5,837 nt of DNA from Rickettsiaceae bacterium (GTDB lineage: Bacteria > Pseudomonadota > Alphaproteobacteria > Rickettsiales > Rickettsiaceae). Location: the NCBI GenBank assembly GCA_021741085.1, contig JAIOYM010000066.1:1-5837 (forward strand), in the 5' to 3' direction. Of this stretch, positions 1 to 5,837 are shown one piece after another. Made by a program: the position numbers and the translations under genes. The notes under the pieces are model-generated. The model was given only the letters and a program-made list of their open reading frames with translations. It had not been told where the DNA came from and did no database searches. Positions within the stretch are counted from its first letter, which is position 1. Every line of letters starts with the position of its first letter.

Positions 1-1
1 T

Positions 2-799
2 TACGGGGGTAAACCTTTAAGTGTTGTGCTTGAAAAGTACAGATGGCAAAATATCTCCTCTACTCTAGCTGCAATATCTATAGCTATAGGTTTATTAGCT
101 TATTTTATACTAAGACCTTCAAACGATAACAACAAGTCTGATAGTGCAACACCGCTAAAGTTGGCAGATATAAAATCTATTTTGTTTTCTAAAGAGTTGT
201 GGTTAGTAGCAATATCCAACTTACTTATGGTTGGCGCACTAGAGGGTTTTGCTGATGTTTGGGGAGTTTCTTATTTAATAGAGGCGTATAATTTCACTAA
301 GGCAAATGCGGCTGGCCTAACATCTTTGGTATTCTTCGGCATGCTATTTGGCGGACCATTATTAGCGTTTTCCAGTAAAAAATTTGGAAATTATTACGTG
401 ATCAGTTTTTGTGCTTTTGCTATAACTTTAAGTCTTTCGTTAATCTTGCTTAATATATCGAATAATGTAGTTTGGCTCTCAGCCTTATTCTTTATAATTG
501 GATTAATGTGTTGTTATCAGGTGTTAATATTTGCTGTAGGAGAAAATTTAGTAGAATTAAAAAATTTAGGAATTTGTGTTGCATTTTTAAACAGCGTTAA
601 CATGATGGGTGGGTGTTTTTTTCACACTATTATAGGAAAAATAATGAATATATTTTGGACAGGCAAGGTAAATGAATTAGGTGTTAAGTTATACGACTTG
701 CAGACCTATCAATATGCTCTTGCTATAGTGCCGCTATGTGCCTTTGTAGGAGGTGTAATAATAGCACTAGTAAATTTTTTAGGGAAGAAAAAATTATAA
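2..799 (+). CDS. MFS transporter, C-terminal half (5' end outside window)
   Basis: This is the downstream part of a major facilitator superfamily inner-membrane carrier. The frame is open from base 2 to the TAA at 797-799 (265 codons). The GTG at 26 is internal, because the eight codons before it (YGGKPLSV) join a typical 'G-x-PL...Y-x-W' MFS stretch. Counting from the GTG, hydrophobic segments lie at about 11-29 (TM6), 57-80 (TM7), 95-115, 122-144, 148-174, 182-207 and 227-252 (TM12). A polar loop rich in N, K, S and D (about 31-55) sits between TM6 and TM7, as expected for the central cytoplasmic loop. The 'ADVWGVSYL' piece in TM7, 'FLNSVNMMGG' in TM11 and the 'YDLQTYQYAL' stretch before TM12 resemble MFS carriers of Coxiella, Legionella and Rickettsiales. 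The substrate cannot be told from sequence. The reading frame is intact in the visible part, with no sign of decay. No strong terminator follows it. Confidence 0.88.
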   Translation, partial: YGGKPLSVVLEKYRWQNISSTLAAISIAIGLLAYFILRPSNDNNKSDSATPLKLADIKSILFSKELWLVAISNLLMVGALEGFADVWGVSYLIEAYNFTKANAAGLTSLVFFGMLFGGPLLAFSSKKFGNYYVISFCAFAITLSLSLILLNISNNVVWLSALFFIIGLMCCYQVLIFAVGENLVELKNLGICVAFLNSVNMMGGCFFHTIIGKIMNIFWTGKVNELGVKLYDLQTYQYALAIVPLCAFVGGVIIALVNFLGKKKL

Positions 800-984
800 C
801 ATTAGGTCTTTAATGGCTTTAAATACTTATCATTATTATCTTTAGTAAAAATAATAGACCACTTAAATAAAATATAGTTGTCTACAACAATCATATTTGT
901 ATATAAAAATAATAAGCTTTTAAAATATAATATATTTTTTAACAACCCAAGGTTTTCGATATTAAATTTCTTACACCCAAGATA

Positions 985-1013
985 TTGACTCGCGTTTAAG
1001 TTTCAAGTATATT
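985..1013 (+). promoter_or_regulatory. Putative sigma-70 promoter for the DUF3576-like gene
   Basis: The -35 box TTGACT (985-990) and the -10 box TATATT (1008-1013) are separated by exactly 17 bp, close to the consensus. Transcription would start near 1020, giving a leader of about 67 nt before ATG 1087. In DNA this AT-rich a -10 box alone means little, but a TTGACT at ideal spacing in the gap directly ahead of a gene is reasonable support. It implies that the gene is transcribed separately from the upstream MFS gene. Confidence 0.6.
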
Positions 1014-1086
1014 ATTCAATAACATTACTAAATTTTATAAGCTTGATTTGTTCTTGCTACCTGTTAAATATAAAAAAAAGTTAGAC

Positions 1087-1620
1087 ATGCAAAGTGCTAA
1101 AATCAGTTTCTGGAAAATAATAGTACTGTTAAATTCAGCATTTACATCTAGCGTAGTGAATTGTTACGCACAATCTTCTAATTATACAAGCAATTCTGAA
1201 TCAACAAATTCTCAAGACGATAACATACAAAGTAAATTATTTTCGATACAAGATATAGCCACAACATCACTTAATTTAAAGTTAAAAAATATTAAGTCCA
1301 TTACCTGTAACAAGCAGTCGGAATATCTATGGCGTGCAAGTAAAGACAAATTTTCTAGCACGCCAATTATATATATTGACGATAAAAATAAAACCATAAT
1401 CACAGAATGGCATCATGGAAAACTAGAAGAAACTACACATCTATATAAAATTATATTAACTTTACCATCTGAATCCGAAGTTAATTCACCCGAGATTAAT
1501 GTTAGCGTTTTTTTAAAATATAAAGATTCTGAGGAAATTATACTTCAACGCGATATTTCTGCTCAATTGGAAGAAGAAATTCTATTAAAAGCCTTGCAAA
1601 TATCTGCTCAAGATAATTGA
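1087..1620 (+). CDS. DUF3576-like exported protein
   Basis: This is a predicted exported protein of 177 residues with unknown biochemical role. I place the start at ATG 1087 rather than at the in-frame TTG 1048. The ATG gives a compact signal peptide: N-terminal K5/K10, hydrophobic residues 11-24, and a likely cleavage site after 'CYA' (residue 28). The TTG would prepend 13 lysine-rich residues. No clear Shine-Dalgarno precedes either. Residues 29-55 are a Ser/Asn-rich linker. Residues 79-173 match the alphaproteobacterial DUF3576 pattern as I recall it: 'EYLWRAS' (family: YLWRA), 'TIITEW' at 103-108 (family: VIITDW), a strand ending near 'VSVF' at 139-142, and a C-terminal helix 'LEEEILLKAL' (family: LEdAIL-x-RARQL). 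It is diverged: the Gly pair before IITxW and the Arg-rich C-terminal end are not conserved. Many family members are annotated as lipoproteins, but C26 follows 'VVN', a poor lipobox, so signal peptidase I export is more likely. The family call rests on remembered motifs and is moderately secure. Confidence 0.72.
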   Translation: MQSAKISFWKIIVLLNSAFTSSVVNCYAQSSNYTSNSESTNSQDDNIQSKLFSIQDIATTSLNLKLKNIKSITCNKQSEYLWRASKDKFSSTPIIYIDDKNKTIITEWHHGKLEETTHLYKIILTLPSESEVNSPEINVSVFLKYKDSEEIILQRDISAQLEEEILLKALQISAQDN

Positions 1621-1808
1621 AACATTAAGAAAATTCAAAAGTGAAGTGCAACATTGTTTTTTTGTTATGACGCTATTTATATGACTTTATGGCTATTATG
1701 ATGGCTTTTTTTTGTAATCACACAAATCTATAATTTTTGAAACAATCACAGGCTACATCATTAACCACATAAATTAGAAAGCAATTATTGATTATAAAAT
1801 TTTTTATT

Positions 1809-1824
1809 AACTTAATCTTAAGTT
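1809..1824. repeat. Palindrome at the promoter of the 189-residue exported protein gene
   Basis: AACTTAA (1809-1815) and TTAAGTT (1818-1824) form a perfect inverted repeat with a 2-bp centre. Its last base is the first base of the proposed -35 box of the next gene. A 16-bp dyad in this position is the usual geometry for a repressor or activator site, but all-AT palindromes are common in such DNA. Function is inferred only from position. Confidence 0.35.
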
Positions 1825-1851
1825 TGAATATGTTATTATACTTTTTAGTAT
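1824..1851 (+). promoter_or_regulatory. Putative sigma-70 promoter for the 189-residue exported protein gene
   Basis: TTGAAT (1824-1829) and TAGTAT (1846-1851) are separated by 16 bp. This would start transcription near 1858, about 30 nt ahead of ATG 1890, a normal leader length that contains the ribosome binding site. An alternative -10, TATTATA at 1834-1840, has no convincing -35 partner. Confidence 0.45.
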
Positions 1852-1878
1852 GTATTTGCATAACACTTTAGCAAAAAT

Positions 1879-1882
1879 GGAG
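1879..1882 (+). promoter_or_regulatory. Shine-Dalgarno sequence fixing the start at ATG 1890
   Basis: GGAG lies 7 nt before ATG 1890. It is the clearest ribosome binding site in the window and decides this start. The nearer ATG at 1877 overlaps it, but that frame closes after six codons. Confidence 0.65.
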
Positions 1883-1889
1883 TTTATTT

Positions 1890-2459
1890 ATGGGTAGATT
1901 AGTTACCATTCTTTCTAGTATAATATTGCTTTCACTAACACTTCCTGCTAATTCGAGCACAATAGACAAAAACGCTCTTCAGTCACGATTATTGGATGCC
2001 AATGAATATGTTAATACTCTTGTTGATAGGGTAAAGGTTTTAGTACGTGACAATAATGGTAAAGATTTAGCATCGTCAAAAAGTCAAATAGTAAACACAA
2101 CCGCTAGTCCCCATCCTTACTTTAAAGAACTAACAATTAGTAAAAAATATGAAATTTTAATGCAATTCGCTTCAAAAAAAGCTTATCAGGGTGACTATAG
2201 TGATGAACAATTTGATAGTCGCAGAATAATGTTAGTGCCAATTTTTGCTATAGATGCAGACACGGGTAAAAGATCTTGGATACCAACTACCTGGTCTTGT
2301 ATAACAGATTTACAAGGATTTAATGATGATTTGGTACAATTAAATAAGTATCTAGGTGTTAAATCACCTACAAGTGCTGTGAAAACAAATAAATATTTGT
2401 CTGGATGTCAAAGTTTAAGCCCTTCTCAACTTGATGTGTACTGGAATGCAAATCAATAA
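1890..2459 (+). CDS. Hypothetical exported protein, 189 residues
   Basis: I do not recognise this protein. It is a complete frame with its own promoter candidate and a good Shine-Dalgarno sequence (GGAG, 7 nt spacing). The N-terminus is a signal peptide: R3, then hydrophobic residues 4-18, then 'LPANSS' with likely cleavage around residues 20-23. No lipobox Cys is present and there is no later membrane segment, so the mature product of about 167 residues should be soluble in the periplasm or outside the cell. Residues 26-52 look helical and mildly amphipathic, and 55-75 is a polar, probably flexible stretch. Residues 111-135 are a more ordered hydrophobic/aromatic segment ('RRIMLVPIFAID' ending in 'IPTTW'). 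Exactly two cysteines occur, C137 and C173, both in the C-terminal third, so one disulfide is plausible. Base composition is like its neighbours. It ends convergently with ftsI across a shared hairpin. It could be a lineage-specific envelope or secreted protein; no function can be assigned. Confidence 0.75.
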   Translation: MGRLVTILSSIILLSLTLPANSSTIDKNALQSRLLDANEYVNTLVDRVKVLVRDNNGKDLASSKSQIVNTTASPHPYFKELTISKKYEILMQFASKKAYQGDYSDEQFDSRRIMLVPIFAIDADTGKRSWIPTTWSCITDLQGFNDDLVQLNKYLGVKSPTSAVKTNKYLSGCQSLSPSQLDVYWNANQ

Positions 2460-2474
2460 TAAAATACTAGTAAA

Positions 2475-2521
2475 ATAAGAAATTACAAGAAATATTGCTG
2501 TCATTTTTTGTAACTTCTTAT
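2475..2521. terminator. Bidirectional hairpin terminator between convergent genes
   Basis: The arms at 2475-2493 and 2503-2521 pair over 19 positions around a 9-nt loop (2494-2502). There is one A-C/G-U position and one G-U/A-C position, depending on which strand is read. It sits 15 nt after the stop of the 189-residue exported protein gene and about 27 nt after the ftsI stop. This is where a shared terminator would be expected. The stem is AT-rich, and the T-tracts lie inside or just past the stem (a U-rich run follows on the minus-strand transcript), so it is not a textbook GC-stem terminator. It is the strongest inverted repeat in the window. Confidence 0.65.
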
Positions 2522-2548
2522 GCGCTTCTTTGTAGATGTTTTAACAAA

Positions 2549-4255
2549 TCAATGCCCAGAATTATTTTTTTTATTAAACTTATAGTCTATCTCTAAAGCC
2601 TGTTTTATACTCTCATCGTTTTCATCATAAGAAGCCATTCCATATAACGCAGCCATACGCTCAATAATTTTTGCAGCTAGTGGCGCAGCTGTAAAACCCG
2701 CAGTAGCTAAACCAAAATTTTCTTTTATCCCCCTAGGATCGTCTAACATAACGAATATTACATATTTGGGATCAATTGCAGGAAAAGCAGCTATAAAAGA
2801 TGAAATACGGTTGTTTTTAGAATATTTTTTACCTACTAGTTTTTCTGCGGTTCCAGTTTTACCCTCCACTAATTGACCTTTTACTGCAGCTTTTTTTGAA
2901 TTCCCCTCAGTTATAGTAAGTCTGAGTAGCTTATTCATTATAATAGAAGTTTCGGCATTGAAAATCTGTTTCCCTTCATTAGAAGCATTATTTGGTTTTT
3001 TAAGAAAGGTTAATGGAAAATAATAACCACCATTCACAACTGGTATAACAGCTTGAATGAAATGTAGGGGGGTAATAGCCATGCTGTAACCATAGGACAT
3101 AGTTATAAGATTAAGATTGGTGCAGTTTTTTAATGAAGGATAAATTGGATAGGCTTTTTCAGCTAGCTCCGTTTGCACAGGTTTAAATAATCCCAAAGCA
3201 GACCAATAATCGTAAATATTCTGTTTTCCAGTTTCAAGTACTATGTTGGCAAGACCTATATTTGAGGAGTGCATAAATATCTCTGGCACACTGTTCCAGC
3301 CCGATCTTTTATGGTAGTCTTTTATGGTATATTTTGAAATCTTAATATTATTATCTAAGTCATATAAATCCGATAAAGTTATGTTTTTAGTGTCAAATGC
3401 TACTGGTAAAACTAAAGTTTTTATAATAGAACCCAACTCAAATACACCTATATTTAAACGATTAAATAACTGATCGTCTTTAGCTTTGCCAGGAGCAGCT
3501 GGATCAAAATCTGGTTTACTAACAGCAGCTATAATTTCACCATTATTTGCATCAGCAACGACAACTACACCAGCCAATGCATTAAATTTAGTTATAGCGG
3601 CTTCTAATTCTTCACTGGCTATGCTTTGCACAAATAAATCAATGGATAGGTTAATAGAATCTTGGTCATAAGTTTTCTGTGCTTTTTGCTGATTAATATC
3701 ACGGCTTATTTGTTTTTCTAGGCCTTTTTCAATACCAGCAAGTCCTTTATTATCCATATTTACATAACCTAGCACATGAGAGAAAAGATTACCGTGAACA
3801 TAGAATCTTTTAGGATGCTCTTCAAAATACAAACCAGGAATACCAAGATTATTTATTAGTTGTCTTTGATATGGATTAAGTGAGTGTTTAAGCCAAACAA
3901 AACTTTTGTCACTTTCCAATTCCTTTAATTTATTTTTGTCTAAACTGATTAATGTAGATAACTTTTGAATTGTAGATTTAGGATCTATTATTTCTTGAGG
4001 ATTTGCAAATAGACTTACTGAGGGAATATTAGTCGCCAACAATTCACCATTTCTATCTCTTATATCAAGCCTATGACCTACAGATTTTAAGAAGCTTTTA
4101 TTATCTTGTGAAGCCTTTAGCGCCAACATAAACATCTTAGTGGTTAATATAAAATATATCACTAAAAAAAATGCTATGATGCTGGATATACGAAGTCTTG
4201 TTGACTTGCTATCTTTTTGCCAATGAAATAATTTACTGAAGTTAATTAACGACAT
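2549..4255 (-). CDS. ftsI: FtsI / PBP3, septal peptidoglycan transpeptidase
   Basis: This is a class B penicillin-binding protein of 568 residues that cross-links septal peptidoglycan with FtsW, acting from the periplasmic face of the inner membrane. It has a short cytoplasmic N-terminus, a single membrane anchor at about 22-46, then a PBP dimerisation domain that opens with 'DIRDRNGELLA' (64-74) and runs to about 190. The transpeptidase domain carries all three active-site motifs in order. These are S276-I-I-K279 in 'FELGSIIK' (nucleophile Ser276; the ELGS context is common in alphaproteobacterial FtsI), S330-S-N332, and K466-T-G468 in 'VEGKTGTA'. The expected 'DDPRG' (505-509) and 'AAPL' (523-526) lie downstream. 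Length is normal for FtsI. ATG 4255 is 5 nt after the ftsL stop with no clear Shine-Dalgarno, suggesting coupling to ftsL. It is the last gene of this run: murE does not follow, and the next gene is convergent. Confidence 0.97.
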   Translation of the reverse strand: MSLINFSKLFHWQKDSKSTRLRISSIIAFFLVIYFILTTKMFMLALKASQDNKSFLKSVGHRLDIRDRNGELLATNIPSVSLFANPQEIIDPKSTIQKLSTLISLDKNKLKELESDKSFVWLKHSLNPYQRQLINNLGIPGLYFEEHPKRFYVHGNLFSHVLGYVNMDNKGLAGIEKGLEKQISRDINQQKAQKTYDQDSINLSIDLFVQSIASEELEAAITKFNALAGVVVVADANNGEIIAAVSKPDFDPAAPGKAKDDQLFNRLNIGVFELGSIIKTLVLPVAFDTKNITLSDLYDLDNNIKISKYTIKDYHKRSGWNSVPEIFMHSSNIGLANIVLETGKQNIYDYWSALGLFKPVQTELAEKAYPIYPSLKNCTNLNLITMSYGYSMAITPLHFIQAVIPVVNGGYYFPLTFLKKPNNASNEGKQIFNAETSIIMNKLLRLTITEGNSKKAAVKGQLVEGKTGTAEKLVGKKYSKNNRISSFIAAFPAIDPKYVIFVMLDDPRGIKENFGLATAGFTAAPLAAKIIERMAALYGMASYDENDESIKQALEIDYKFNKKNNSGH

Positions 4256-4260
4256 TTGTC

Positions 4261-4689
4261 TTATTCAGTGTTTTTATTTTTTTGTTTTTGAGGCTTCTCT
4301 TGCGCAGCAATATTTTCACTAAATTGCTTTGATTCTTTGTAACGCCACTTCTGTGATTTCTTATTAGCTGTATTTTTATAAACGGCTAAACGCTCTTGGA
4401 GATTATTTGTTTTACTATCCTCTTGGATTATTTGCGCCAAAGTAATATCAGTAAGCTTCAAATATTTGGCAGCAAAAACTTTCAACTGATCTGGTTTAGT
4501 TAAGAATGATAGATTTGTCTTAAGTAAAGTTATGCTGTTTTCTTCTTTAATTATTTGTTTGTTAAGTGCAACATTTTGTATACGCATATACTGAACAAGA
4601 TTCTTTATACGAAACAATTGATAACTGGAAAAAATTATTGCTATATAAATAGCAAAGATAAAAACTCTTTCTATGTAGATTCTATTCAT
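4261..4689 (-). CDS. ftsL: FtsL, divisome membrane protein
   Basis: This small bitopic protein (142 residues) acts with FtsB/FtsQ to recruit and activate FtsWI at the septum. The short N-terminus is followed by one membrane segment (about 8-24) and then a heptad-like helix with leucine/isoleucine spacing (about 25-60), the expected coiled coil. Residues 61-87, 'LTKPDQLKVFAAKYLKL' followed by 'ITLAQI', match the FtsL signature 'L-x-x-P-x-R-L-x-x-x-A-x-x-x-L-x-L'; the usual Arg is Gln68 here. After about residue 95 comes a Lys/Gln/Asn-rich periplasmic tail (KK, QK and NK clusters) of unknown role, making the protein longer than many FtsL proteins. Its ATG (4687-4689) overlaps the rsmH TGA (4686-4688) as ATGA, and ftsI follows after 5 nt. 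FtsL diverges fast, so the call rests on topology, signature and its place between rsmH and ftsI. Confidence 0.9.
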   Translation of the reverse strand: MNRIYIERVFIFAIYIAIIFSSYQLFRIKNLVQYMRIQNVALNKQIIKEENSITLLKTNLSFLTKPDQLKVFAAKYLKLTDITLAQIIQEDSKTNNLQERLAVYKNTANKKSQKWRYKESKQFSENIAAQEKPQKQKNKNTE

Positions 4690-5639
4690 ACAACATTACC
4701 CGGCAGTTTTCTATCGTTAACTTTAACGGCGGCTCTTAGTTTTGCAGATCTAGCACTAAGGTTGAGAGCTATCTCAGCCTGGCTTGTTTCTATAGGTTTT
4801 TTCGTTAGAATATTGTAGATATAGTCTTTATTATCGTTAAATGATTTATGGTATTTAGAAACAGCGATTTTTGGAGGAGAGTTTTTTTGTAAATAGTTTT
4901 TAATTATTCTATCTTCCAAAGAATGAAAACTTACAACCACAATTCTGCCATTAATTTTCAATATTTTATCAACATCAGCAAGAGCTTGCTCCAAAGACGC
5001 TAATTCCTGGTTAACAAAAATTCTTATAGCTTGAAAAGTTTTGGTAGCAAGGTTTATTTTGTGATATTTACCATCTGCTTTAGCTTTATTCACTATGGCT
5101 GAGAGTTCTTTTGTTGTGGTAATAGGGGCAATGAGTCTTGCATTTACTATATAACGCGCAATTTTTTTAGAAGCATGTTCATCTCCGTACTCATATATCA
5201 AGTCTGCAAGCTCATTTTCTGGAAACTCATTTATAACATCAAGAGCGCTTATACCATCTTTACTCATACGCATGTCTAAAGGGCCGTCGTTATCAAAAGA
5301 AAAACCCCTTTCAGAACTTAGTATCTGTTTAGTGGAAACACCTAAATCAAATACTACTCCGTCTACTTTGTCTTTCACTATATTTCCTATATTTTTAAAA
5401 TTATCAGAAATAAATAAAAACCTATCTGAAAAATCTTTTTTTAAGTCGTTGACATATTCAACCACTTCAGGATCTTGATCAATCGCGATAACTTTATTAT
5501 CAGGATGGCTCTTTAATATAGCTCTACTATATCCGCCTTGACCAAAAGTGCAGTCGACATATACACCACCTTGGGGCATCAAATAAGTTATAACTTCTGG
5601 AAGCATAACTGGTATATGTGATCTTACCGAACCATTCAT
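4686..5639 (-). CDS. rsmH: RsmH, 16S rRNA (cytosine1402-N4)-methyltransferase
   Basis: This cytoplasmic SAM-dependent enzyme (formerly MraW) N4-methylates C1402 of 16S rRNA, in the ribosomal P site. At 317 residues it has the usual family length. Visible motifs in order are 'HIPVML' (8-13), the SAM loop 'DCTFGQGGYSRAIL' (29-42), 'AIDQDP' (52-57) as the acidic end of the second strand, and 'FDLGVST' (97-103). These are followed by 'RGFSF' with 'GPLDMRM' (111-125), 'YGDE' (151-154), 'ATKTFQAIRIFVNQEL' (198-213), 'VVSFHSLEDRIIK' (235-247) and 'SARSAKLR' (295-302). The insert at about 130-215 is the RsmH substrate-binding helical domain. ATG 5639 overlaps the mraZ TGA (5636-5638) as ATGA, and its own TGA overlaps the ftsL ATG in the same way. 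No Shine-Dalgarno is apparent in the AT-rich bases ahead of the start, consistent with coupling to mraZ. Nothing suggests decay. Confidence 0.97.
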   Translation of the reverse strand: MNGSVRSHIPVMLPEVITYLMPQGGVYVDCTFGQGGYSRAILKSHPDNKVIAIDQDPEVVEYVNDLKKDFSDRFLFISDNFKNIGNIVKDKVDGVVFDLGVSTKQILSSERGFSFDNDGPLDMRMSKDGISALDVINEFPENELADLIYEYGDEHASKKIARYIVNARLIAPITTTKELSAIVNKAKADGKYHKINLATKTFQAIRIFVNQELASLEQALADVDKILKINGRIVVVSFHSLEDRIIKNYLQKNSPPKIAVSKYHKSFNDNKDYIYNILTKKPIETSQAEIALNLSARSAKLRAAVKVNDRKLPGNVV

Positions 5640-5837
5640 AAATTTTTTAATAACAATCTATTGTTTTTTGCAATTTCTCTAGCTTCTAAAGCATACTCAT
5701 TAAATTGACTTGGATTCCATAATTCAAATACCAAACCTTTTCCTACGAAAAGTGCTTGATCTTCTAACATTGTGTATTCACATAACGTTTTTGGTAAAAC
5801 AACTCTACCTTCGCCGTCAATAGTTAATTGAACCGCT
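5636..5837 (-). CDS. mraZ: MraZ, C-terminal part (5' end outside window)
   Basis: Reading the minus strand from the window edge to TGA 5636-5638 gives the last 66 residues of MraZ, the SpoVT-AbrB-type DNA-binding regulator that sits first in dcw clusters and controls their transcription. The visible part is the second AbrB-like repeat: 'LTIDGEGRVVLP' (family: D-x-x-G-R-x-x-L/I-P), then 'LFVGKGLVFELW' (family: V-x-F-V-G-x-G-x-x-F-E-I/L-W), then a C-terminal helix ending in 'NNRLLLKNL'. No stop interrupts the frame. The TGA shares three bases with the rsmH start codon (ATGA), which fixes both gene ends. The start, the first AbrB repeat, the cluster promoter and any MraZ binding repeats lie beyond the window. 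Confidence 0.93.
   Translation of the reverse strand, partial: AVQLTIDGEGRVVLPKTLCEYTMLEDQALFVGKGLVFELWNPSQFNEYALEAREIAKNNRLLLKNL

Noticed and set aside
26..28. GTG 26 as start of the MFS gene
   Set aside because: The frame is open to the window edge and the upstream codons continue the MFS pattern. The product from GTG would lack TM1-5.
805..861. GGTCT (805-809) and AGACC (857-861) as arms of a terminator after the MFS gene
   Set aside because: The pairing is only 5 bp across a 47-nt loop, with no T-tract after the right arm.
922..938. Perfect A/T palindrome (AAAATATA-A-TATATTTT) followed by T's, as a terminator of the MFS gene
   Set aside because: The stem is all A-T with a 1-nt centre and lies over 120 nt past the stop. 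Such palindromes are expected by chance in this composition.
945..981. ACCCAAG direct repeat (945-951 and 975-981) as an operator pair upstream of the DUF3576-like promoter
   Set aside because: Two 7-mers 30 bp apart are too little evidence, with no dyad symmetry.
1048..1086. TTG 1048 as start of the DUF3576-like gene (190 residues)
   Set aside because: It has no Shine-Dalgarno, uses a rare start codon and adds 13 residues that spoil the signal peptide. ATG 1087 gives a normal one.
1212..1403. Minus-strand open frame of 63 codons
   Set aside because: It lies wholly inside the DUF3576-like gene, has no ribosome binding site and shows no recognisable protein features.
1650..1663. AACATTGTT followed by T's as a terminator of the DUF3576-like gene
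   Set aside because: The stem would be 3 bp, too weak to terminate.
3486..3671. Plus-strand open frame of 61 codons
   Set aside because: It is antisense to the FtsI transpeptidase domain; its Ala/Ser/Thr-rich product is an antisense shadow.
4555..4818. Plus-strand open frame of 87 codons
   Set aside because: It is antisense to ftsL and the end of rsmH, both well-supported genes, and has no start signals.
5272..5478. Plus-strand open frame of 68 codons
   Set aside because: It is antisense to conserved rsmH motifs and is a shadow.

Overview
The window is AT-rich (about 30% GC by eye) and bacterial. It most resembles a Rickettsiales-type alphaproteobacterium. The reasons are the DUF3576-like exported protein (a family known mainly from Alphaproteobacteria), the 'ELGS' form of the FtsI active site, an MFS carrier of the type common in intracellular Gammaproteobacteria and Rickettsiales, the low GC and the long AT-rich intergenic gaps. 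This placement is inference from protein style; no rRNA or tRNA marker is present.

Left half (1-2459, plus strand). It holds the 3' half of an MFS transporter gene (cut by the window edge), then a divergent DUF3576-like exported protein (start re-assigned to ATG 1087), then an unrecognised 189-residue exported protein. The gaps at 800-1086 and 1621-1889 contain no gene that I can see. Each carries a good sigma-70-like promoter just ahead of the next gene, so the two exported proteins look like separate transcription units.

Right half (2549-5837, minus strand). This is the start of a division and cell wall (dcw) cluster, in transcription order mraZ (cut by the window edge, its C-terminal 66 residues visible) - rsmH - ftsL - ftsI. 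The genes are packed tightly: mraZ/rsmH and rsmH/ftsL each overlap by ATGA, and ftsL/ftsI are 5 nt apart. No clear Shine-Dalgarno sequence precedes rsmH, ftsL or ftsI, so translational coupling is likely. MraZ is the cluster's transcription regulator, RsmH methylates 16S rRNA C1402, and FtsL and FtsI are septal peptidoglycan synthesis proteins of the divisome. murE does not follow ftsI, as it does in many bacteria; the run ends at a hairpin shared with the convergent exported-protein gene.

I found no mobile element, CRISPR array, RNA gene or toxin/defence system. The least explained items are the 189-residue exported protein with its promoter-proximal palindrome, and the diverged DUF3576 protein.
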